DNA from: Hordeum vulgare subsp. vulgare
Lineage: Eukaryota; Streptophyta; Magnoliopsida; Poales; Poaceae
DNA length: 64,000 bases
Assembly (NCBI RefSeq): GCF_904849725.1
Contig: NC_058520.1
Span: 324,829,186-324,893,185 of the forward strand
Reading direction: 5' to 3'
In this document: positions 1-10,254 of the stretch, piece by piece
How the letters are laid out: every line of letters begins with the position of its first letter
Numbering within the stretch: position 1 is the stretch's first letter
Program-made: the position numbers and the translations under genes
The notes under the pieces: model-generated
Databases searched by the model: none
What the model saw: only the letters and a program-made list of their open reading frames with translations
Told to the model about the DNA's origin: nothing

Positions 1-1137
1 GTCTCGCAATAAACAAGATCCAGATATAATGTTCATGCTCAACGCAGGCACTAAATAACAATGATTTAAGTTCATAACTAATCCTGATGGTAACTGAAGT
101 GAAACTGTGCCGACGGTGATTACATCCACCTTGGAACCATTTCCTACGCGCATCGTCACTTCATCTTTCGCCAGCCTTCGTCTATTCCGCAGTTCCTGTT
201 TCGAGTTGCAAATATGAGCAACAGAACCGGTATCGAATACCCAGACACTACTACGAGAGCCGGTTAAGTACACATCAATAACATGTATATCAAATATACC
301 TGATTTTTCTTTGGCCGCCTTCTTATCAGCTAGATACTTGGGGCAATTGCGCTTCCAGTGACCCATACCCTTGCAATAGTAACACTCTGTTTCAGGCTTA
401 GGTCCAGCTTTGGGTTTCTTCGTCGGATTGGCAACAGGCTTGCCGCTCTTCTTTGAATTACCCTTCTTGCCTTTGTCGTTTCTCTTGAAACTAGTGGTCT
501 TATTCACCATCAACACTTGATGCTCTTTACGGAGTTCAGACTCTGCGACTTTCCGCATCGCAAACAACTCGCCGGGAGACTTGTTCATCCCTTGCATGTT
601 GTAGTTCAACACAAAGCCTTTATAGCTTGGCGGCGGTGATTGAAGGATTCTGTCAGTGATAGCTTCTTGCGGGAGTTCAATCCCCAACTCAGCTAGACGG
701 TTTGAGTACCCAGACATTTTGAGCACATGTTCATTGACAGACGAGTTCTCCTCCATCTTGCAAGCATAGAATTTATCGGAGGTCTCATACCTCTCGATCC
801 GGGCATTCTTCTGAAAGATAAACTTCAACTCCTGGAACATCTCAAATGCTCCATGATGCTCAAAGCGACGTTGAAGTCCCGGTTCTAAGCCATACAAGAC
901 TGCACATTGAACTACTGAGTAGTCCTCCTTACGTGCTAACCAAGCGTTCTTAACATCCTGATCAGCCGTAGTGGGTGGTTCATCTCCTAGTGCAGCATTA
1001 AGGACATAATCCTTCTTCACAGCTTGTAAGATTAGCTTAAGATTACGAGCCCAGTCTACAAAGTTGCTTCCATCATCTTTCAACTTAGCTTTCTCTAGGA
1101 ACATATTAAAATTCAGGGTGACTGTCGCGTGAGCCAT
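1..1137 (-). CDS. gag: Copia gag-protease polyprotein, intact but cut by window edge
   Basis: The start codon is at 1137-1135 (MAHATVTLNFN...). The frame is open for 379 codons to the window edge; I translated it throughout and found no stop. Residues about 10-230 are the Copia gag (UBN2-type) region. A CCHC zinc knuckle (CYYC, four residues, H, four residues, C) at about residues 253-266 binds template RNA. A lysine-rich linker comes before it. The aspartic protease begins with the active-site triad D-T-G at about residues 302-304, in the context WVFDTGSVAHIC. Gag forms the virus-like particle and the protease cleaves the polyprotein. Integrase, RT and RNase H should lie left of base 1. No disabling change is visible, unlike every other gag in the window, which suggests a young insertion. 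Confidence 0.93.
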   Translation of the reverse strand, partial: MAHATVTLNFNMFLEKAKLKDDGSNFVDWARNLKLILQAVKKDYVLNAALGDEPPTTADQDVKNAWLARKEDYSVVQCAVLYGLEPGLQRRFEHHGAFEMFQELKFIFQKNARIERYETSDKFYACKMEENSSVNEHVLKMSGYSNRLAELGIELPQEAITDRILQSPPPSYKGFVLNYNMQGMNKSPGELFAMRKVAESELRKEHQVLMVNKTTSFKRNDKGKKGNSKKSGKPVANPTKKPKAGPKPETECYYCKGMGHWKRNCPKYLADKKAAKEKSGIFDIHVIDVYLTGSRSSVWVFDTGSVAHICNSKQELRNRRRLAKDEVTMRVGNGSKVDVITVGTVSLQLPSGLVMNLNHCYLVPALSMNIISGSCLLRD

Positions 1138-2393
1138 GATCTACAACACAAATATATTCAAAGTGGACTTAGACTATGTTCAAGATAATTAGAGTTTAAC
1201 TTAATCAAATTACTCGCTAAACTCCCACTCAAAAGTACATCTCTCTAGTCATTTGAGTGGTTCATGATCCACTTACACTAGCTCAAGTCCGATCATCACA
1301 TGAGTTGAGTATAGTTTCAGTGGTAAGCATCCCTATGCTAATCATATCATCTATATGATTCATGATCGACCTTTCGGTCTCATGTGTTCCGAGGCCATGT
1401 CTGCACATGCTAGGCTCGTCAAGCTTAACCCGAGTGTTCCGCGTGCGCAACTGTTTTGCACCCGTTGTATGTGAACGTTGAGTCTATCACACCCGATCAT
1501 CACGTGGTGTCTCGAAACGACGAACTGTAGCAACGGTGCATAGTCGGGGAGAACACAATTTCGTCTTGAAATTTTAGTGAGAGATCACCTCATAATGCTA
1601 CCGTCGTTCTAAGCAAAATAAGGTGCATAAAAGGATTAACATCACATGCAATTCATAAGTGACATGATATGGCCATCATCATGTGCTTTCTTGATCTCCA
1701 TCACCAATGCACCGACACGATCTTCTTGTCACCGACGCCACACCATGATCTCCATCATCATGATCTCCATCAATGTGTCGCCATCGGGGTTGTCGTGCTA
1801 CTCATGCTATTACTACTAAATCTACATCCTAGAAAAATAGTAAACGCATCTGCAAGCATAAACGTTAGTTATAAAAACAACCCTATGGCTCCTGCCGGTT
1901 GCCGTACCATCGACGTGCAAGTCGATATTTTGTATTACAACATGATCATCTCATACATCCAATATATCACATCACATCGTTGGCCATATCACATCACAAG
2001 CATACCCTGCAAAAACAAGTTAGACGTCCTCTAATTTTGTTGTTGCATGTTTTACGTGGTGACCATGGGTATCTAGTAGGATCGCATCTTACTTACGCAA
2101 ACACCACAACGGAGATATATGAGTTGCTATTTAACCTCATCCAAGGACCTCCTCGGTCAAATCCGATTCAACTAAAGTTGGAGAAACTGACACCCGCGAG
2201 TCATCTTTGAGCAACGGAGTTACTCGCAGCGATGAAACCAGTCTCTCGTAAGCGTACGAGTAATGTCGGTCCGAGCCGCTTCGAACCAACAATACCGCGG
2301 AATCAAGAAAACACTAAGGAGGGCAGAAAAATGCACATCTCCGCCCACAAAACTTTTGTGTTCTACTCGAGAAGACATCTACGCATGAACCTA
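1138..2393 (-). other. Untranslated leader of the Angela/BARE-type element
   Basis: About 1.26 kb between the primer-binding site and the gag start codon. No substantial minus-strand frame is present, and the plus-strand frames here have no recognisable content. BARE-group elements are known for a long leader that carries packaging and dimerisation signals; I cannot see those signals by eye. Confidence 0.75.
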
Positions 2394-2405
2394 GCTCTGA
2401 TACCA
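2394..2405 (-). promoter_or_regulatory. Primer-binding site (initiator tRNA-Met type)
   Basis: The minus strand reads TGGTATCAGAGC, one base inside the end of the 5' LTR. This is the standard sequence complementary to the 3' end of plant initiator tRNA-Met, used to prime minus-strand DNA synthesis. Confidence 0.95.
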
Positions 2406-2406
2406 C

Positions 2407-4215
2407 TGTTGGGGAACGTCGCATGGGAAACATAAATTTTCCTACGCGCACGAAGACCTATCATGGTGATGTCCATCTACGAGAGGGGATGTGTGATCTA
2501 CGTACCCTTGTAGACCGTACAACAGAAGCGTTAGTGAACGCGGTTGATGTAGTGGAACGTCCTCACGTCCCTCGATCCGCCCCGCGAACTATCCCGCGAT
2601 CAATCCCACGATCTATTGCCGAACGGACGGCACCTCCGCTTTCAGCACACGTACAGCTCGATGATGATCTCGGCCTTCTTGATCCAGCAAGAGAGACGGA
2701 GAGGTAGAATAGTTCTCCGGCAGCGTGATGACGCTCCGGAGGTTGGTGATGATCTCGTCTCAGGAGGGCTCCGCCCGAGCTCCGCAGAAACGTGATCTAG
2801 AGGTAAAACCGTGGAGATATGTGGTCGGGCTGCCGTGGCAAAGTTGTCTCAAATCAGCCCCAAAACCCCACTATATATAGGTGGGAGAGTGGGAGCCTTG
2901 CCTTGGGGTCCAAGAACCCCCAAGGGGTCGGCCGAGCCAAGGGGGGAAGGATTCCCCTCACAAACCGAGTCCTACTTGGTTTGGAAGGTGGAGTCCTTCT
3001 TCCCTTTCCCACCTCCTCCTTTTTTTTCTTTTTCTCTTTGATTTTCTTCCCAATGCGCATAGGCCCCTTTTGGGCTGTCCCACCAGCCCACTAAGGGCTG
3101 GTGCGGCACCCCCAACACATATGGGCTTCCCCGGGGTGGGTGGCCCCCCTCCGGTGAACTCCGGGAACCCATTCGTCATTCCCGGTACATTCCCGGAAAA
3201 CCTTCCGGTAATCAAATGAGGTCATCCTATATATCAATTTTCATTTCCGGACCATTCCGAAAATCCTCGTGACGTCCGTGATCTCATCCGGGACTCCGAA
3301 CAACATTCGGTAACCAACCATATAACTCAAATACGCATAAAACAACGTCGAACCTTAAGTGTGCAGACCTTGCGGGTTCGAGAACTATGTAGACATGACC
3401 CGAGAGACTCCTCGGTCAATATCCAATAGCGGGACCTGGATGCCCATATTGGATCCTACATTACGAAGATCTTATCGTTTGAACCTCAGTGCCAAGGATT
3501 CATATAATCCCGTATGTTATTCCCTTTGTCCTTCGGTATGTAACTTGCCCGAGATTCGATCGTCAGTATCCGTATACCTATTTCAATCTCGTTTACCGGC
3601 AAGTCTCTTTACTCATTCGTAATACAAGATGCCGCAACTTACACTAAGTCACATTGCTTGCAAGGCTTGTGTGTGATGTTGTATTACCGAGTGGGCCCCG
3701 AGATACCTCTCCGTCACACGGAGTGACAAATCCCAATCTCGATCCATACTAACTTAACGAACACCTTCGGAGATACCTGTAGAGCATCTTTATAGTCACC
3801 CAGTTACGTTGCGACGGTTGATACACATAAAGCATTCCTCCGGTGTTAGTAAGTTATATGATCTCATGGTCATAGGAATAAATACTTGACACGCAGAAAA
3901 ACAGTAGCAATAAAATGACACGATCAACATGCTACGTCTATTAGTTTGGGTCTAATCCATCACGTGATTCTCCTAATGACGTGATCCAGTTATCAAGCAA
4001 AAACACCTTGTTCATAATCAGAAGACACTGACTATCGTTGATCAACTGGCTAGCCAACTAGAGGCTTGCTAGGGACAGTGTTTTGTCTATGTATCCACAC
4101 ATGTATATAAGTCTTCATTCAATACAATTATAGCATGGATAATAAACGATTATCTTGATACAGGAATTATAATAATAACTTTATTTATTATTGCCTCTAG
4201 GGCATACTTCCAACA
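2407..4215 (-). repeat. 5' LTR of the Angela/BARE-type element
   Basis: 1809 bp. On the minus strand it starts TGTTGGAAGTATGCCC at 4215 and ends CCCCAACA at 2407, with TG...CA termini. It directly precedes the primer-binding site. A TATA box lies at 2871-2880. Its 3' portion is shared with the truncated LTR at 26860-27410. Confidence 0.93.
2871..2880 (-). promoter_or_regulatory. TATA box of the Angela/BARE-type LTR promoter
   Basis: CTATATATAG on either strand, about 460 bp before the LTR 3' end. The position fits the U3/R promoter of this LTR type. Inferred from sequence only. Confidence 0.7.
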
Positions 4216-5194
4216 TGGCCTTGCTGGATTAGTTTTACCTATGACGAGATATCTTGTGCATCGAGATTCCGGTGATGCTTTGGGCAATCTTAGAGTTGAG
4301 GTTTTCCACTAGGGAACCCGACGAGATCGCGAGCTTCGTGATTGAGGATTTCTATGCGGCTTGTGGTAATTTGTGATGGACTAGTTGGAGCACCCCTGCA
4401 GGGTTAAATCTTTTCGGAAAGTCGTGCCCGCGGTTATGTGGAAACGTCGAAACTTTGTTTAACACTGGTTCTAGATAACTTGAACTTAATTTAAGTAAAA
4501 CTTGCCGACTATGTGCGTAACCGTGACTGTCTCTTTCGTGAGGTTTTTTCTCCGATCGAGGACACGGTGGGGTTATGTTTGACGTAGATAGGTGTTCAAG
4601 ATCATTCGTTCGATCAACCTCAGTTCACGTCTGCTATGCGTAGATCTTCCACCTCTTATTTCTTGTACTCGTAAGTTTAGCCACCAAATATACGCTTAGC
4701 CGCTGCTGCAACCTCACCACTTAACCATGCCTCGCCCAATTAAGCTTTGATAGTCTTGATACCTTTGGAAATGAGATTGCTGAGTCCCTTGTGGCTCACA
4801 GATTACTATAACACTAGTTGCAGGTATAGGTAAAGGTTACTCGACGCGAGCGTGTTGCTTGTTCATTTGGAGTTGCTTCTTGTTCTTCTTCTTCATCGAT
4901 CTAGGATGGGTTCCAGGCCGGCAGCATGGGATAGCAAGGATGGACGTCGTTCTTATTTTCTCGTTTGTTTTCGTCTGTAGTCGGACCCTGCTCTTACTCT
5001 TGATGAATACGTAATGTATTGATGTGACTCTGATGTAGCTTGTGGCGAGTGTAAGCCAATTCTATTATATAACTCTTCCTTTCAGTACATGTACTTGTAA
5101 CGATATCCATTCTTGCGACACGACGAGATGCGCTTCTATCCCTGACGAGGACCTCGTGCCAAATTGAGGATAGGGTCGTATCTTGGGCGTGAGA
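4216..5194 (+). repeat. 5' LTR remnant of the LARD
   Basis: Homologous to 11852-12830 with no net length difference. It ends GTGAGA where the 3' LTR ends GTGACA, so the terminal CA is mutated. It is followed three bases later by the primer-binding site. Confidence 0.9.
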
Positions 5195-5197
5195 AGT

Positions 5198-5209
5198 TGG
5201 TATCAGAGC
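5198..5209 (+). promoter_or_regulatory. Primer-binding site of the LARD (tRNA-Met type)
   Basis: TGGTATCAGAGC, three bases after the 5' LTR remnant. It fixes the element's orientation as plus. Confidence 0.93.
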
Positions 5210-8200
5210 AGTACCGACCTAGGAGCCCCCTTGATTGATCGAACATGGCCGAGTCGAGTCTAGTGAAAAATTGCTTTGAGTCTAGTTATATATCAGAGTG
5301 TAGGATTCTTTTTTCTCCTCCTCTATGCTCTGGTGAGGAATCTTGACGTAATAATTTAATTTTACTCCTCTTCTCACTCAAAAATTTTTTAGGATCACGC
5401 GGATATTCTTGGGATCTATATGATGCTGATATGACCGAGTTTGTCTTGGTGCCTCCTGTCTGACTTGATTTTCTTCCGGGGAGTTGAGCTCCAGGGGATT
5501 CTCGAGCACATCGTTATCATTCAGATTTCTTAGTATCTCAGAAGGAAGGATGTTCGTAATTGCTTCAATACTAGTAGTGGCGAGATAACCCCGATGTCCC
5601 CAGTACTGGTGCGGATTGTTCGGGAGTACTGCCATACTTTGTATCATTGTGATCACGAGGGTCTGTTGTAGATTAAGGTCCAAGATTCTGGTTGTGTGTT
5701 GACGGATGTGATACAGGTGACGGGTTAGTATAGGAGTTGTGTGATATTACTCCTTGTATCCGTGTACGAGATTGCATGACCAGATATTTCGAGAATTCTT
5801 AGGTGGGAATTCAAGTAGTTACTTATAGGACGATCTTCCAACAAATTCGTGTTGCTTCGATGTCAAGTGGTGATTTCAGATCTTTTCTAAGAGGTGTTCT
5901 CATATTTTTATGAGAGTACTAATTCTTTTGCTCTATCAATTATCATGTCAATTCCTTTTCAACCGGAGTCATCGTATCAATTCCATTCAACCGGTGTGCT
6001 TCTCTTCAGTGAATTCAATCCTCTCTAATTTTGCAGATCATTCTCTCAATTCTTTCCGGAGCTGTCTCATCCGTTCCAAGTTATCTTTGTTTTTCCCCGC
6101 CCTCCCACCCCTTACTTTAGTGATTCAATTGTCGTCCAAGTGCCTTCTTTTCATCAATGCTTCCGCTCTGTTTTCTTCCATATTCTTTCCGATGACACTT
6201 TGTGAAGATTCTCAGGATTTTGTATTCATCATTCTTCAATCTTGCTATTTTTCCGGTGAATTAATTCCGTTATCCGTGTTCTGCAAATCATTTTCATCCT
6301 TTAAATTCTTTCCTATGTTGGAAAATATTATCAGTCTATCTTCTTTTTGTCATTTCTCTCTATTCTATCCGGAGTGTTGAAGTTATCTCAGAAGTTCTGT
6401 TTTCAATTGTTTCAATTATTTTGAGGTGCTAACCTCATCAAATTTTCTTTATATCGGTGCAATATATCTCTTCCAAGAAATCTTTTCAATGGTGGTTTCT
6501 TTGAGTGGGCCCATAACCCACAGGTTTTTCCCAGGATCTTATATAGCTCTTGTAATCTTCCGGAGATCTTTAATTCTTTTCAACTATGACGTAAGTATGA
6601 ATTTCATCAGTCATATGCCTTCTCCATGATCTATTGGAATTTATTCTCGTCTTTGGCTCAACCTTTCATTCCTCATTATTCCGGAGTGGCTCAGTTATTC
6701 CTGGTGGTGTTCTTCTCATCATTTTTAGCTTTGAAGACCGAAGGAGTGTTTCTCTCAAATCTTAGTTCATCCTCTTGGAGATTCGTCATTTCAGCTTTGT
6801 GTTATCATCTTGAATTGTTCCAATCATGCGAATATATTTCTTGCTATCTGCTGCTTTTCTGAGTTGTTTTCATTCTCGATCCTCCGAAGGCCATCATATT
6901 AGAAGATTCTTCATTCTCAGCTTTCATCTTTCATCCTCAATTCTTCCCAATTGGTTTCTCTTCGTTCGTCTCTCAATTATTTTGGTGCCTTGTTATAGCT
7001 TTATCTCAGGTGGCTTAGGTTCTCTTCATTCTCATGTATCTCCATTAATTCGTGGTGTTCCCATTCAATTGTGAATTCTTACTGGTGCTTCCTTCAATTT
7101 TGCCTCAAGTGGTGCTTATATCTCTATCTCTTCAAGATTCTTTCAAGAAGAATAAGTGGCATGCTATATCCGTTGCTTGTCATGAATTTAACTTGCTGAA
7201 GGATAAGCATAACATAATTCTTATTCTTGTTCGTAGTGATTTAAATTCTTCTTCCAGAGTGCCTCATGATATCAATTCCTTTTTTCTCAAGTGTTCTTAT
7301 CTTTTCTTTTCCGGAGTTCCAAGTTTTATCAAGTATCTCTTTGTGAAGCTTCATCTAAATCCTCGCAAGGTCATAATCTTATTCTTTCATCCTTCATATC
7401 TTTGCATCGTTCATTTGTATATGGAGGTCCTTCTTGGTGGTTCTTCAAGTATGTGATTTTTCTCAAGTGTTCTTCAACATTCCTGTTGGACAACCTCAAC
7501 CATTCTTTCCCTTGCATTTCCAGTGCATTTTTTCTTCCTTTATCCTTCGAGGTGGTATTATAGCATTATTGTTAGTGTAGGAGCCTCGAAGAGTTTTTCC
7601 TTCAAGAATGAGATAATTAAACCCACCAATTCTATGATCATGAGATATTTTCAACCCATGATTTCTTCATTGAGCTATCTTGGTTTGGATTTCACCTAAG
7701 GCTTTTCCTATGGATTGTTGCTATCAAGGTGCTTGTCATTAATCCAAGTTCTCAATGTATCCTCTTGGTGTAAGAAATTGTTCATATCTTGTTTCTCTCA
7801 AGCTATCCTTGTTTATTTTAGTGGTTGGTTGTCACCTCATAAATATTGAGATGATTTTCATAAGCCCGCCACTATCTTTTTCTTTTCGTTGCTGGTTTTC
7901 CAACTACTACCTCAATTCTCTGTCCGGAGGCTCTTCAATTCTATTGTGATGATAGTTGTCATTCTTTTCTTCATTCTCTTCTTCCTCTTGAGTTAGTTCT
8001 TATTCTCTTGTTCCGGAGGCATTGTGATGTTGCTCTTTTGGGTCTATTATGTTGTTCTATCAAGATCATGGTGTTCCCTTGTTCTATTTAGTTGTTTGAT
8101 ATGAATATTGTCTAATTCTCTCTTCTTATCGAATTTTTTGTCCCATTTTCATACCGAAGTGCTCCCGAAATTTTCCGTGAATTCTTGCTTGTCTCTCATA

Positions 8201-8348
8201 TCATTATCTCTTTGCAACTTTCAAGCATTGTTGGTGTCGCTCATTTGTCAAAGAAGCAACTAAGTTTTTTACCTCTTGTTCTTTCTCATCCCCTCCCCCC
8301 TTTCATTCTTGGATCTCGGGGCGAGATCCTCTTGTAGTGTAGGAGAGT
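5210..8348 (+). other. Non-coding interior of the LARD, strongly pyrimidine-rich
   Basis: About 3.1 kb without any frame resembling gag, protease, integrase or RT. From about 5900 to 8340 the plus strand is dominated by T and C, with runs such as TTCTTT, CAATTC and CTCTTC. A CCGGAG core recurs at irregular spacing, for example near 5962, 6055, 6368, 6556, 6680, 7310, 7922 and 8011. The long plus-strand frames here are a by-product of low purine content, which makes stop codons rare. The stretch just before the 3' LTR (8318-8348) has the purine-rich character of a polypurine tract but is imperfect. Confidence 0.7.
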
Positions 8349-9430
8349 TGTGACAGCCCAAGATCGACGCCCCAGAAGATTCCCCTTCTATTCCGTTTCC
8401 GTCGTGTGTTATTTTTATTGGTTGCATCATCATGTAGTTTGCATCGTCGCATCATGCATGGCATCTTGCATCGTCTGTTGCGTGTGGTGTTTTGAGTGTG
8501 TGTGCTTTAAGTGCCCTCGGTGTCTTTGCGTGCAATAGGAACTCCCCCTCTCTCCTCTTTTATTTGTTTTGTGGTTGCGTAAAGTATTCGTTTTAACCGC
8601 TATTTTAAAAGGTTCGTCTTCTTTTAAATAAAAGTCTTTTTATTAAATTTGTGGGCAACCCTTGGGTTTCCTTTATTTGTTTTCCTTTTGTTTATTTTTT
8701 AAAACTAGAGACTCTTTTATTTTAAAAAGGGGTTTGATTTTATGCTTTCGTAAGAAAAGGGTTTATTTGTTTCTTCAAAAGGTTTTAGTTTTATTCGTTT
8801 AAAATTGCCCAATCTATTTTATAGATTGGGGTATGTTTTAAAGTAGTTAAAAGGTATTTTCTTTATTTTTATTTTTATTTTAAAACCTTTTCCTTGTGAG
8901 TTTCTGTTTAAAAAAAAGGAAAAACCAAGTTTAAACAAATAATAAAACAGAGAGAGGGAAGGAGGCCCAACCAGCCGGCCCAAGGACATCGCCCCCCCAC
9001 CCATGCCCTAGCGAGCGAAGCTCCTCTGTCTCGATCCCCTTCTTCCCCGTTCGTTCTTCCCCTCCAGCCGATCCCATCTTCCTTCTCTGTCCCGATCCCC
9101 TCCGACCTCGTTCCTCCCGTGAGCTCCCCTCGGCCTCGCCCCTCCCCGCGCCAGCTCCGGCCGAACCTCGCCCGCCCACTACCTGTTGTGCCCCGCGCAA
9201 CGCCTCTTGGCTCTCCCCGCGCGCCAGGGTCTCCTCGCCTCCCGTGCCTACCCCTGCACCCGGTCGTCGCCCATGCCCCCGCCGTGGCCGAGGTGCCACC
9301 GCCCGCCTGCAGGTTCCGTACCCCACCGTCGGCCCTCCCGCCGCCCCACCGTGGTCGTCGTTCGCTGCGCCGCCTCGCAAGCTCCTACGTGGTGCCGACC
9401 TCGTCCGGTCCTCGCCGGCCCGCCATGGCC

Positions 9431-10093
9431 GATGCATTGCTGCTGTGAGTAGTAGTTGTTGCTGTCGAAGTGTTGTAGCCTGCTGCTACTGTTGCTCCAT
9501 GTTGCCGCATGCCGTTGCTGCTGCCTCATGCTAGGCCGTTGCCTGCTTGCCTGATTGAGCTAATGTTGTGCTAGCTTGCTGGCAAGCTTAGCTCCTGCTT
9601 GCGTGCTGTCGCTGGTTGTAGCCATTAGCTGTTAGCTACTATTTCTAGTAGGTAGCCGCTGCTGTAGGTTGCTGCTGCTAGGTGCATTTTGCTGCTGCTT
9701 GCTAATGTTGTATGTTGCTGCTAGCTGTAGCTAGCCTGGCCGATGCATGTTGTTGTTGTTTGTGCTTTGCTGCGTTACGCTTGCTTGCGTGTTGCTGTAG
9801 TTAGTTGCTGCTACTAGTCTAGGTTGTTGTGCTTGCTACTGCGAGATGATAGTAGCTGCTTAGTTGCTGTTCTTCTTGCTGTAGGTAGCTATCTGCTATA
9901 GCTTGTGCTAGTAGTTTTTGTTGTTAGATGCTAGGTTGCTAGCTGCTGTGCCGAGTGTTGCTGCTAGTGCTAGATGCCGTAGCTTGCTATTAGTTGGTGC
10001 CGCCGCTAGTTGCTGTTGCTATCCCATGCTGTTGTCGAGCTTGCTGTGTTGTGGCCGAAGCTAGTTGTTGTAGCTGTTGTCGGACGCTGCCCG
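9431..10093 (+). repeat. Degenerate TTGCTG-type low-complexity tract in the LTR
   Basis: About 660 bp built from variants of TTGCTG, GTTGCTGCT and GCTAG. It has no equivalent that I can see in the solo LTR of the same family at 42279-46056. Its length is close to the 704-bp size difference between the two LTRs. Confidence 0.75.
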
Positions 10094-10200
10094 CTAGATG
10101 ATGTTGTGTCGCCTGCCGTCGCCGCGTAGACCATTCCCGCCTGTCGTGGTTCGACGACGAGCTCGCCGAGCACCACGTCGTCCTCGACGACCCCTTGAAC

Positions 10201-10254
10201 GTGTTCGACTACCGACGCCGAAGACCCGTGTTCGACTACCATCGCCGAAGACCC
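10201..10254 (+). repeat. 27-bp tandem duplication
   Basis: Two adjacent copies beginning GTGTTCGACTACC and ending CGCCGAAGACCC (10201-10227 and 10228-10254). They differ at about two bases. Confidence 0.85.

Larger units (their letters stand above)
1..4215 (-). mobile_element. Angela/BARE/WIS-type Ty1-Copia retrotransposon (5' part; rest beyond left edge)
   Basis: Minus-strand LTR retrotransposon. Reading from its 5' end at 4215 it shows a 1809-bp LTR starting TGTTGGAAGTATGCCC and ending CCCCAACA. A primer-binding site follows one base later, then a leader of about 1.26 kb and an open gag-protease frame that leaves the window at base 1. LTR length, LTR ends and gag sequence fit the abundant Angela/BARE/WIS group. 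Its 5' LTR abuts, without a gap, sequence homologous to the interior of the LARD LTR at 11852 onward, so this copy inserted into an older element. The expected 5-bp target duplication next to 4215 is TGGCC (4216-4220); its partner lies outside the window. Confidence 0.93.

Noticed and set aside
5378..5683. 101-residue minus-strand frame in the LARD interior
   Set aside because: It opposes the element's orientation and has no recognisable domain; likely chance.
5910..7949. Series of plus-strand frames rich in Ser, Phe and Leu
   Set aside because: The plus strand is T/C-rich with few purines, so stop codons are rare. The translations look hydrophobic but show no conserved motif.
8931..9534. 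Overlapping Pro/Arg/Ala-rich frames on both strands
   Set aside because: They lie in the GC-rich block of the LARD LTR, overlap in several frames and show no domain. The composition explains them.
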